Below are positions 1 through 6,064 of a stretch of 6,064 nt of DNA, piece by piece. Where the stretch lies: contig NYYF01000016.1 of assembly GCA_002686675.1 (NCBI GenBank), positions 11,605 to 17,668 on the forward strand. Direction: 5' to 3'. Numbering within the stretch: the stretch's first letter is position 1; every line of letters starts with the position of its first letter. A program made the translations under genes and the position numbers. The notes below the pieces were generated by a model that ran no database searches, was not told where the DNA came from, and was given only the letters and a program-made list of their open reading frames with translations. Origin of the DNA: Fidelibacterota bacterium. GTDB lineage: Bacteria > Marinisomatota > Marinisomatia > Marinisomatales > UBA8229.

Positions 1-543
1 AGCGGAACACCTCTTTTATTGTGGAATCACCGTTGGGAATACGATAAAAATCCGGAAGAATTTTTCAATGCGTTAGAAATATTATCTGAAAAGGGATTGG
101 ATTTTGAAGTAGCGATCCTCGGGGAAAATTTTAAGCACAAACCAGATGCATTTGACCAGGCAATCGAGTCTCTTGGGAAAAAAGTTGTCCATTATGGATA
201 TGCCGACAGCTTCAAAGAGTATGCCAAGTGGCTTTGGAGAGCAGATATTCTTCCTGTAACATCAAATCAGGACTTTTTTGGAGCGTCTATAATGGAAGCA
301 GTTTATTGTGGAACTCATCCCCTGCTTCCAGACCGATTATCATATCCAGAATTAATTCCGGCAGATTTCTGCGAGTCCATCCTTTATGATAATTATAACG
401 ATTTCGTGCAAAGATTAGAAAAGATGATTCAAGAAAACAATAACAACAAAGAACATATAAGAAATATTTCTTTCCGTTTTGACTGGGCAGAAATAATTAA
501 TTCGTATGATGAAGCATTTGAAGAGATTATCCAACTTGGATAA
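1..543 (+). CDS. C-terminal part of a GTDC1/QTMAN-like glycosyltransferase (5' end outside window)
   Basis: The frame is open from base 1 (SGTPLLLWNHRWEYDKNPEE...) to the TAA at 541-543, leaving 180 residues. A TTG at 19 is an internal leucine, not a start, because the conserved sequence runs through it. The match is to the C-terminal GT-B half of GTDC1, known in animals as QTMAN, which transfers mannose to queuosine at tRNA-Asp position 34. Supporting motifs are LLWNHRWEYDKNPEEFF (residues 6-22), the ILGE strand, and the donor-site stretch DFFGASIMEAVYCG (91-104) followed by LLPDRLSYPELIP. The classical GT4 E-x7-E pair appears here as D91-x7-E99. The N-terminal DUF3524-type domain expected for the family must lie upstream. 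Family recognition comes from remembered motifs. Bacterial activity on queuosine is inference, and another acceptor is possible. The gene converges on tldE across 45 bases with no clear hairpin. Confidence 0.8.
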   Translation, partial: SGTPLLLWNHRWEYDKNPEEFFNALEILSEKGLDFEVAILGENFKHKPDAFDQAIESLGKKVVHYGYADSFKEYAKWLWRADILPVTSNQDFFGASIMEAVYCGTHPLLPDRLSYPELIPADFCESILYDNYNDFVQRLEKMIQENNNNKEHIRNISFRFDWAEIINSYDEAFEEIIQLG

Positions 544-588
544 CAATATCTACTGCCTGATCTTCGCGGCATCCTTTCCTCAGCTACC

Positions 589-1911
589 CTATAAAGTCAG
601 GGCAAACGATTTCACCAAAATTCCCGGGCAACTAAAACCGCCCAGTTCCCTGCCATCATACGTAAGAACATTAGGTAAATAAACTTTCTCTTTTCCAACA
701 GCTTCCAGTTCAGTTCCAAAAAATCGGTAAATGGTATCATCAAAACGCATGGTTTCTATGGGTGCTTGAATTTCACCATTTTCTATCCAAAAACAGGCAT
801 ATCGTGTTAAACCGGTGATCCGACCACCTGTATTATCACTCCAATTCAAATAGTGCAGGTTTGATAAGTAAAGTCCTGTGCCAAGTTCTTTTAGTACATC
901 TTTCTCTTCCAGACTACCAGTATTCATCACTGGTGACCGCATGTACTCTCCATCGGAAGCAAAATTGCTTTTTTTCTTGTATTCCTTAGCGGTTCGGGAA
1001 CTTACCAGTGTATTTGCTAGTTCTCCGGAATCAACCAGCGGAAGAAAATCCGGTGCCACTTCTCCCCTGCTATTAAAACGGGGAACCAGCCCACTGCGAA
1101 AATCCTCAGCAAGATGAAACAACGGAGACAGTTTCTGTCCTTCACTTCGCATTTTACCGAGAGCGCTGTTTCCTTGTTGGACTGAAGCTTCACTGACACC
1201 ATTCCAACTGAACATATCGATAAAATCTGAGACTGCCGCCGGAGCAAACCAGGTGCGGTATTCCCCCGGGTCCAGTTTTTTCTTTGTCCTGTTCATGACT
1301 TCAAGCTTTTTACGGGAATCAGCTATGTTTGCTTCATAAGCTGCTTGATCCCAATCAGTGCCGGCATAGGTCCCTTTAACCATCTTGTGATCAGGTGTAA
1401 CAATGGAATAATCCAATGAGAATGTTTCGGTTTCAAACCAGTGTTTTTGTCCGGCAGAATTGGCATTCCCCCGGAATATTTGACCGGAAGCCCATATCCC
1501 GACCAAATCCACCCCATTCATAGCCGGCAGCAGCGCATCAACCGCATTTACCTGTGGAAGGCCATTTTCTGATTTAACTTCCCGTGTGGATCCAGAATTC
1601 TCTGGAAGAACGATAAAGGGATCTTCAGGGAGCTGTACGACTTCTACCCGCATGCGTTCAAGTTCCATCATTGCTTCATCTTTCATCACCTCAAATGGTT
1701 CGTGAACAGTAATACTACCGTGGCAAACCCTGTTATTATGGATCAATTCCAGAGAAAGATCAGCATCATCAATTAGTCCGGTTTGACGTACTTTAGCATT
1801 ATTCACACGGATGAACTGGCTCTTTTCACCGCCAAAATTCACAGTCATATATTCATCCTCCTGCAATTTGGAGAACAGTACTTCACAAATCTGATTAAAT
1901 ATTTTTTCCAT
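589..1911 (-). CDS. tldE: TldE/PmbA-type subunit of the TldD-TldE metalloprotease
   Basis: This 440-residue protein is close to the usual ~450 of the family. TldE (PmbA) pairs with TldD in the cytoplasm to form a zinc peptidase that, in enterobacteria, trims the microcin B17 leader peptide and degrades the antitoxin CcdA. The fold signature is visible in the central VDLVGIWASGQIFRGNANSAG segment and in the C-terminal stretch TGGRITGLTRYACFWIENGE, followed by the late MRFDDTIYRFF and a closing PGILVKSFALTL. No HExxxH is present, as expected for the non-metal-binding partner. The frame is open to an ATG at 1947, but I chose the ATG at 1911 (MEKIFNQICEVL). It is preceded by GGAGGAG at 9 bases and lies 4 bases after the tldD stop, whereas 1947 would sit inside tldD. 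The stop is TAG. It is the second gene of a tldD-tldE operon. The native substrate is unknown and no RiPP precursor is recognisable nearby. Confidence 0.9.
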   Translation of the reverse strand: MEKIFNQICEVLFSKLQEDEYMTVNFGGEKSQFIRVNNAKVRQTGLIDDADLSLELIHNNRVCHGSITVHEPFEVMKDEAMMELERMRVEVVQLPEDPFIVLPENSGSTREVKSENGLPQVNAVDALLPAMNGVDLVGIWASGQIFRGNANSAGQKHWFETETFSLDYSIVTPDHKMVKGTYAGTDWDQAAYEANIADSRKKLEVMNRTKKKLDPGEYRTWFAPAAVSDFIDMFSWNGVSEASVQQGNSALGKMRSEGQKLSPLFHLAEDFRSGLVPRFNSRGEVAPDFLPLVDSGELANTLVSSRTAKEYKKKSNFASDGEYMRSPVMNTGSLEEKDVLKELGTGLYLSNLHYLNWSDNTGGRITGLTRYACFWIENGEIQAPIETMRFDDTIYRFFGTELEAVGKEKVYLPNVLTYDGRELGGFSCPGILVKSFALTL

Positions 1912-1915
1912 TATA

Positions 1916-3358
1916 TCACGCTCCTCCAAATACTTCCACATTTTCAAACAGTGCTACTGGAGAAGCATGCCCCACGCGGATTGTCTGATTTGGTTCACCC
2001 TTTCCACAATATGGGGTCCCGTACATACCGAACGTATCGGGATTTCCGATCATCTTTAAACTATTCCAGAATGGATTTGAAATTCCACGGTAATTCGGGT
2101 TCTTTACTGTCTTAGTGAGTTTTCCATTTTCGACCAGCCTCGCGTATTCACAGCCAAACTGAAATTTATTCCGGTAATCATCAATAGACCAGGAACGATT
2201 GCTCTCCATATACACACCCTTTTCAACAGCGGAAATAATTTCTTCAAATGTAGAGTCTCCTGGTTCAAGATTCAGATTCGCCATCCGGTCGATGGGCGCT
2301 CTGTTCCACGAACTGGCTCTAAAATTCGCAACTCCCGGCATTCCTGATCGAATCTGGCTTTCCTTTCCGCCGAGCCCCCGTAACAGAATTCCGTCCTTGA
2401 CAATATATTCCTTTTCCGCTTTCAACCCTCCATCATCATATCCGTATGATGCAAATTGTCCTGTCACAGTAGGATCAAACGTTATATTCATCAATTGTGA
2501 TCCATACTGTAATTTTCCAAAATCGTCTGGTTTCACAAAACTCCAGCCGGCGTAATTTCGTTCATCTCCGAGAATACGGTCAACCTCCGTAGCATGCCCG
2601 ACACTTTCATGGATTTGCAGCATCATCTGGTCCGGTGCCAGCACAATATCCATAGTCCCGGATGGACATTCCTCTGCCGTCAGTAATTCCACGGATTCTT
2701 CACCAATCCGCTTCGCAACAGTAAGGATATCTTCTTTATCTCCGAATATTTCTGCACCAGCCTGGCGACTGTATCCACGCAATCCGCCATGGGTGCGGGT
2801 CTGGAAAACAGGTCCTTCATTTGCTGTTGCAGATGCATCAAATGTTACGAGTAAAAACTCTTGAAAAATATCACTTCCGTTTGAACTCACAAAATGTTGG
2901 GTAGTTTCTACAATTCGCGCCAGAGCATTTACACTTATAACCTTATCCGAAACTTTCAGCGCATTATTAATCTCACAAAGCAATTGATTCAGCTCACCAG
3001 GGCTTATTGCATCCATGGATATTTTATAATCGGAGCAATACTTTCCAGTAAACGGCGGGCGGGCGTCTTCAGTGAAATTATGTATAGCATATTTCGCAGC
3101 GGATTTTGCCTGTTTCAGAGCTTTTTCTGCCGAATCCGATATGGAACCCGAATCCATCCTGTTTGTGCCGTAATAACCGAATTGTCCATCTGCCAGCACT
3201 TCCACCATGATACCGTGGGTGGTCTCTTTTGCATTTGCCTGCGGTTTTCCATCTCGGACAAAACGAGTTGTGGTAGTTTCACGCACTTCCCGCAACCCTA
3301 CCCAGTCAGCGGAGATATCAATTGAAGACAAAAGTGAATGTAAATTAATCTTGTTCAT
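1916..3358 (-). CDS. tldD: TldD metalloprotease (catalytic zinc subunit)
   Basis: This 480-residue protein matches full-length TldD. TldD is the catalytic half of the cytoplasmic TldD-TldE peptidase, which admits unfolded peptides into an internal chamber. The zinc motif H250-E251-S-V-G-H255 is intact and is followed by ATEVDRILGDERNYAGW. The third metal ligand of the family is C451 in TPYCGKGEPNQTIRVGHASP, so the active site looks complete. Other family marks are the YDDGGLKAEKEYIVKDGILLRG strand region (306-328), GVYMESNRSWSIDDYRNKFQF and the terminal NVEVFGGA. The start at 3358 is the first ATG, preceded by AAGGGA (plus-strand 3363-3368), a somewhat short 4 bases upstream. The stop TGA is 4 bases before tldE. 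The gene is divergent from hsp20. The catalytic role is known for the family; the substrate in this organism is not known. Confidence 0.93.
   Translation of the reverse strand: MNKINLHSLLSSIDISADWVGLREVRETTTTRFVRDGKPQANAKETTHGIMVEVLADGQFGYYGTNRMDSGSISDSAEKALKQAKSAAKYAIHNFTEDARPPFTGKYCSDYKISMDAISPGELNQLLCEINNALKVSDKVISVNALARIVETTQHFVSSNGSDIFQEFLLVTFDASATANEGPVFQTRTHGGLRGYSRQAGAEIFGDKEDILTVAKRIGEESVELLTAEECPSGTMDIVLAPDQMMLQIHESVGHATEVDRILGDERNYAGWSFVKPDDFGKLQYGSQLMNITFDPTVTGQFASYGYDDGGLKAEKEYIVKDGILLRGLGGKESQIRSGMPGVANFRASSWNRAPIDRMANLNLEPGDSTFEEIISAVEKGVYMESNRSWSIDDYRNKFQFGCEYARLVENGKLTKTVKNPNYRGISNPFWNSLKMIGNPDTFGMYGTPYCGKGEPNQTIRVGHASPVALFENVEVFGGA
1921..1927 (-). promoter_or_regulatory. Shine-Dalgarno of tldE, inside the end of tldD
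   Basis: On the minus strand the bases read GGAGGAG, 9 bases before the ATG at 1911. The same bases encode the penultimate Gly-Gly-Ala region of TldD (GGA GGA GCG TGA). The site decides the tldE start in favour of 1911 over 1947 and suggests that ribosomes finishing tldD reinitiate on tldE, which would suit subunits of one complex. Confidence 0.8.
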
Positions 3359-3400
3359 AAAATCCCTTTTTGTATTTTCACATTATTGATAGTGATAGCG

Positions 3401-3419
3401 GACAGAAACTTAACCTGTC
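3401..3419. repeat. Inverted repeat GACAG-N9-CTGTC
   Basis: GACAG (3401-3405) and CTGTC (3415-3419) are perfect 5-base inverted arms around a 9-base spacer. The stem extends by one G-T pair outward. It ends immediately before the TTGTACAA palindrome and the candidate hsp20 -35 element, a position fitting an operator. Arms this short can occur by chance. Confidence 0.3.
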
Positions 3420-3447
3420 TTGTACAAAAGCTTCAATCCTTTATATA
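3420..3447 (+). promoter_or_regulatory. Candidate sigma-70-like promoter toward hsp20
   Basis: TTGTAC (3420-3425) and TATATA (3442-3447) are separated by 16 bases and point toward hsp20. If used, the transcript would have a leader of roughly 150 bases before the ATG at 3608. A weaker alternative nearer the gene is TTGCGA (3552-3557), 16 bases, then AATAAT (3574-3579). FCB-group promoters often deviate from the E. coli consensus, so this is only a consensus reading. Confidence 0.3.
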
Positions 3448-3455
3448 GAGTCTGT

Positions 3456-3519
3456 CAATATTACATACCAATATGACCAAACCATGATTACCTCTGCCAT
3501 ATATGCTGTTCAATATGAC
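3456..3519. repeat. Three short direct repeats CAATATKAC upstream of hsp20
   Basis: The 9-mer occurs as CAATATTAC (3456-3464), CAATATGAC (3469-3477) and CAATATGAC (3511-3519). A more diverged relative, CGGTACGAC, lies at 3541-3549. Start-to-start distances are 13, 42 and 30 bases. The first two are close neighbours, and 42 bases is about four helical turns. They could bind a regulator of hsp20 or tldD, or could be coincidence in AT-rich DNA. Confidence 0.35.
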
Positions 3520-3595
3520 AAGAACGCAAAGAATACTTTTCGGTACGACAATTGCGAGAATCAATGTGAAATAAATAATGAAACTTTCAAAACAA

Positions 3596-3601
3596 AAGGA
3601 G
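3596..3601 (+). promoter_or_regulatory. Shine-Dalgarno of hsp20
   Basis: AAGGAG lies 6 bases before the ATG at 3608. This strong, well-spaced site fixes the hsp20 start and argues against translation of the longer overlapping frame that begins at 3370. Confidence 0.85.
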
Positions 3602-3607
3602 TAAATC

Positions 3608-4045
3608 ATGTCATTAATAAAATGGAACCCAAATGCAAACTTGCCCTCAGCCCGAAGTGACTGGGATCACTTCTTGACCGAATTCTTTGGAAATGGCTGG
3701 GAAAGAAACAGCAATGCATGGTACCCGTCAGTTGATATCAGTGAAGATGAAAATGCGTTCACAATAACCGCAGATCTTCCAGGCATATCAAAAAAGGATA
3801 TCAATATGAATGTGAAGGAAAACGTACTGACTGTAAGCGGTAACCGGAACTATGAAAAGAAGGATAAAAACGATACATATTATAGAATGGAGCGGGGATA
3901 TGGGCAATTCAGCCGTTCGTTCCAGCTTCCTGATAATGTGATGGAAAATAAAATCACCGCAAACTTCAAAAACGGGGTCCTCACTGTTTGTGTTCCGAAA
4001 TCCGAAGAATTGAAACCAAAGGAAATTGAAATAAAAGTTTCCTGA
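3608..4045 (+). CDS. hsp20: Small heat-shock protein, Hsp20/alpha-crystallin family
   Basis: This 145-residue protein has the usual length of bacterial Hsp20. These are cytoplasmic, ATP-independent holdases that form oligomers, bind unfolding proteins and pass them to DnaK/ClpB. The start MSLIKWNP and an N-terminal arm of about 37 residues rich in W and F are typical. The alpha-crystallin domain spans about residues 38-133. It begins at WYPSVDISEDENAFTITADLPGISKKDI and includes VLTVSGNR and YGQFSRSFQLPDNV. It ends with the diagnostic A-x-F-x-N-G-V-L-T-V...P-K motif (118-131). The C-terminal tail carries the I-x-I anchor as I140-E-I142, used for oligomer assembly. It is a single-gene unit, divergent from tldD and closed by the hairpin at 4061-4092. 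Heat induction is likely from the family, but no known heat-shock operator was recognised. Confidence 0.96.
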   Translation: MSLIKWNPNANLPSARSDWDHFLTEFFGNGWERNSNAWYPSVDISEDENAFTITADLPGISKKDINMNVKENVLTVSGNRNYEKKDKNDTYYRMERGYGQFSRSFQLPDNVMENKITANFKNGVLTVCVPKSEELKPKEIEIKVS

Positions 4046-4060
4046 AGAAATTCACGGTAG

Positions 4061-4092
4061 AAAAAAAGGGGTCGGCAAGACCCCTTTTTTTT
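4061..4092. terminator. Bidirectional rho-independent terminator
   Basis: A perfect 13-base-pair stem is formed by AAAAAAAGGGGTC (4061-4073) and GACCCCTTTTTTT (4079-4091) around the loop GGCAA, with one further T at 4092. The stem has A on one side and T on the other, so it gives a U-tract in either direction. It lies 15 bases after the hsp20 stop and 21 bases after the stop of the leftward-reading surface protein gene, so it can end both convergent transcripts. Confidence 0.92.
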
Positions 4093-4113
4093 AACTTATT
4101 ACTTTCCTTAATT

Positions 4114-6064
4114 CTATTTCATCAGGACCAGTTTTTTCACACTGATGAATTCCTCGGAAGATATCCTGTAAAAATACATCCCGGATGACACCGGATTACC
4201 AAAATCATTGGTTCCATTCCATCGAACGTGGTACATACCCGGCTGGTGAGTACCATTGACCAGGGTCCGTACCTTCTGACCCAGGATATTATACATGTCA
4301 ATGCGCACATTGGCAATTTCAGGGATATCATAGGCAATAGTAGTCACCGGGTTGAAAGGATTCGGATAGTTTTGGCGAAGTGCAAAAACCTCTGGGAGTC
4401 CAACAACACCATCAACACCTAACGACGGTTCTACCCAAACTGAAAAAGTTTCTGAATCACAATGGTAAGGATCACATACAGACGCAGTAACCTCTGGGAT
4501 TCCAGTCCATCCATCTGCAAAAGATAGAGTAAGAACCGCGGTAGTCTCACCAGAAGAAACCACTTCAATAGTAACATTGTCAGGATCAGAAGAAGTTGCA
4601 CTAAAAGTCAAATCATCATATTCATAATCAAATGCTGATAAATCGATACTAAGTGAGGCTTGAGTCGTATACTGACCACCAATCGTATCAAGCTCAGGGG
4701 CATAGTTATTCATCACTGGAATCGTTACAATAAACGGATCTGAGTCAAATTGCCCATCATTTACCCTTAAAGAGAATACTAAATTTTGATTCTCCTCAAC
4801 TTCCGGAGCATCGAAGCTGGCGTAGCCATTCTGGGCTGTCTCAAGAGGAAAATTCGGAGGATTTACAGCGCTCCATTGGAAGCTGCCTTGAAACGGTGGA
4901 CATCCAGCCGTTGGATCAGGGCAATCATCTGGATCCCAAGAGCCCCACCCATTAAGGGTCACATCCTCAGTCGTTTCCACAAAACCATCACCTTCCGGAT
5001 CACCTTCAATATCGATCACTGCAACGGGCGGATCATTATCTACCGGTACTATTATAACAGACACAGTGGCAGTAGCAGACAGCCCCTCTGGATCTTCCGC
5101 AGTATAGGTAAAGGAATCAAAACCATAATAGTCCGCATCGGGTGCATATGTCATCCCACCGGCAGGATGAGTTCCATGTTCAGCTCCACTGGCACTAAAT
5201 GTCAATTCATCTCCGTCCGCGTCAAAACTGTTCTCAGTATATAGCTCATTCATTATGATATTTTCATCTTCATTAGTGTACACATTAATGTCAGTTGCTA
5301 ACGGGGGATCATTTACACCTGCAGTTCCTACAAGGATATAATTTTCCTTGGTCATAACGCTTGTAAGTCCGTTCGCGTCTGTGACAGTCAGACTTACGGT
5401 ATACACTTCAGGAACTGTATACTCATGGGTGGGATTCTGATCTTGACTACCAGGAGCTGGGAAGGCACCTACATCAAAAACCCACACCCACTCTGTAATT
5501 GCACCTGAGCCTTGTGTAGACTCATCCATAAATTGAACCGTGTGGGGTGCATCGCCTGTGATATCGTCAGCAGAAAAATCTGCAACAGGGGGTTGAGGCG
5601 CACCTGTTTCAAAGTTGTAGACTACATAGGGATCATCATAGCCCGGCATAGGTGCACCATTCTGGTTTGTCCAATCACTAAAATTTTCAGAATAATTAAT
5701 AGTTTGCCCTGATGAGGAAACCCAGAGTTTCAAAGTAAAATACTCATCTCCTGCACCCATACCTTCATCAAAATCAGTCGTTTCATCATCTCCATATATC
5801 GAAAAACTGTAAATATAGGCATCCCCTTCATACACCGTAAATGTACCTGCACCTGCACAGTTATTTTCTGAATCAAAAGCTGCGATAACATCACCTTCAG
5901 TTACGTCAAGACCGTCTAAGGTTACCTGCCCCATAAATACACCAGATGAAGGATTTGGATAAAAGGTAAAGGGAAGAATAGTAAGACCACCTTGTACATC
6001 CACAACCGCTGTATGTGTGTCCGTCGAATCGTTCTCATCGGTTACTGTCAAACTGACCGTATAA
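4114..6064 (-). CDS. Large modular secreted surface protein with T9SS-type C-terminal sorting domain (5' end outside window)
   Basis: The frame is open from the right edge to TAG at 4114, giving 649 residues. The first visible residues, YTVSLTVTDEND, are the tail of a PKD domain, so the true start is beyond the window. Numbering from the leucine (TTG) codon at 6051, the modules are as follows. Residues 24-150 are an unnamed beta-rich module (GDVIAAFD, YGDDETTDFDEGM, GDEYFTLKLW). Residues 155-242 are a PKD domain (PVADFSADD...EYTVPEVYTVSLTVTDANG), with WVWVFDVG in place of the usual WDFGDG. Residues 247-336 are a cadherin-like tandem-95 domain (NEDENI, DADGDELTFS, YGFDSFTYTAEDPEG). Two further Ig/cadherin-like domains follow (341-447 and 450-540). 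Residues 553-645 are a FlgD-like sorting domain with NYPNPFNPVTTI, YNILGQKVRTLVNG, SSGMYFYRI and a KKLVLMK end. The protein is rich in D/E, as expected for calcium-binding extracellular domains. Its role, adhesin or cell-surface enzyme, cannot be told because the N-terminus is missing. Confidence 0.88.
   Translation of the reverse strand, partial: YTVSLTVTDENDSTDTHTAVVDVQGGLTILPFTFYPNPSSGVFMGQVTLDGLDVTEGDVIAAFDSENNCAGAGTFTVYEGDAYIYSFSIYGDDETTDFDEGMGAGDEYFTLKLWVSSSGQTINYSENFSDWTNQNGAPMPGYDDPYVVYNFETGAPQPPVADFSADDITGDAPHTVQFMDESTQGSGAITEWVWVFDVGAFPAPGSQDQNPTHEYTVPEVYTVSLTVTDANGLTSVMTKENYILVGTAGVNDPPLATDINVYTNEDENIIMNELYTENSFDADGDELTFSASGAEHGTHPAGGMTYAPDADYYGFDSFTYTAEDPEGLSATATVSVIIVPVDNDPPVAVIDIEGDPEGDGFVETTEDVTLNGWGSWDPDDCPDPTAGCPPFQGSFQWSAVNPPNFPLETAQNGYASFDAPEVEENQNLVFSLRVNDGQFDSDPFIVTIPVMNNYAPELDTIGGQYTTQASLSIDLSAFDYEYDDLTFSATSSDPDNVTIEVVSSGETTAVLTLSFADGWTGIPEVTASVCDPYHCDSETFSVWVEPSLGVDGVVGLPEVFALRQNYPNPFNPVTTIAYDIPEIANVRIDMYNILGQKVRTLVNGTHQPGMYHVRWNGTNDFGNPVSSGMYFYRISSEEFISVKKLVLMK

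Larger units (their letters stand above)
3359..3607. other. Divergent intergenic region between tldD and hsp20
   Basis: This 249-base AT-rich stretch must carry the start signals of both tldD (leftward) and hsp20 (rightward). It contains an inverted repeat (3401-3419), a TTGTACAA palindrome (3420-3427), a plausible rightward promoter (3420-3447) and direct repeats (3456-3519). A 96-codon frame (3370-3660) crosses it, but it begins with TTG, has no ribosome binding site and runs into hsp20, so I do not call a gene. On the leftward strand a perfect TTGACA (plus-strand 3453-3458) exists, but it has no good -10 at normal spacing. I see no CIRCE (TTAGCACTC-type) or HAIR-type heat-shock operator. 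Confidence 0.6.

Noticed and set aside
544..588. TGCC...GGCA hairpin between the glycosyltransferase and tldE as a terminator
   Set aside because: It has only a 4-base stem with a 10-base loop and no T-tract on either side, which is too weak to call.
1912..1947. Upstream ATG at 1947 as the tldE start (adds MKMWKYLEERDI)
   Set aside because: It lies inside tldD with no matching ribosome binding site. The ATG at 1911 has a strong GGAGGAG at good spacing, directly after the tldD stop.
3430..3458. Leftward TTGACA (plus-strand 3453-3458) as the tldD -35
   Set aside because: The hexamer is perfect, but 16-18 bases downstream there is only TGAAGC-like sequence, not a usable -10. The nearby TATAAA is only 6 bases away.
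3370..3660. A 96-codon rightward frame in the divergent region, with repeated QYD/RYD triplets
   Set aside because: It starts at TTG with no ribosome binding site, and it overlaps the hsp20 Shine-Dalgarno and first codons in another frame. The repeated residues simply reflect the CAATATGAC DNA repeats. No family resemblance is seen.
4786..5244. Rightward frame of 152 codons opposite the surface protein gene
   Set aside because: Composition is unusual (I/R-rich), no ribosome binding site or family motif is seen, and the opposite strand has clear Ig/cadherin-like domains. It is a shadow frame.
6049..6051. TTG at 6051 as the start of the surface protein
   Set aside because: The frame stays open to the window edge, and the residues before it (YTVS) complete a PKD-type YTVSLTVTD motif. 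The gene therefore continues beyond the window and this is an internal leucine.

Overview
The window has five protein genes, two of them cut by the window edges. It most likely comes from a Gram-negative bacterium of the Fibrobacteres-Chlorobi-Bacteroidetes (FCB) superphylum. The main evidence is the protein at the right edge, which ends in a type IX secretion (T9SS)-style C-terminal domain with the hallmark NYPNPFNPVTTI. The wording of that domain, and of a 'GDVIAAFD...GDEYFTLKLW' module in the same protein, resembles Marinimicrobia (SAR406) or Ignavibacteria proteins. That placement is inferred from remembered family style, not from a search.

Layout, left to right: (1) 1-543 (+), the C-terminal part of a GT4-type glycosyltransferase resembling GTDC1/QTMAN, the tRNA-queuosine mannosyltransferase family. 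(2) 589-3358 (-), a two-gene operon with tldD first (1916-3358) and tldE/pmbA second (589-1911). It converges on the glycosyltransferase across a 45-base gap with no obvious terminator. (3) 3359-3607, a 249-base divergent intergenic region with short direct repeats, an inverted repeat and a plausible promoter. (4) 3608-4045 (+), a small heat-shock protein (Hsp20/alpha-crystallin). (5) 4061-4092, a strong symmetric hairpin that can terminate transcription from both sides. (6) 4114-6064 (-), the C-terminal ~650 residues of a large modular secreted surface protein.

TldD and TldE are known to form a heteromeric zinc peptidase. Here TldD keeps the HExxxH motif and a late cysteine ligand, while TldE has no such motif. 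The tldE ribosome binding site lies inside the last codons of tldD, so the two are probably translated in a coupled way. Hsp20 is an ATP-independent holdase, so a loose protein quality-control theme joins the two divergent units, but no direct functional link can be shown from sequence. The glycosyltransferase and the surface protein look like unrelated neighbours.

I see no RNA gene, mobile element or CRISPR array, and no convincing wholly new system. The points most worth following up are the bacterial QTMAN-like protein, the unnamed module in the surface protein, and the repeat-bearing divergent promoter region.
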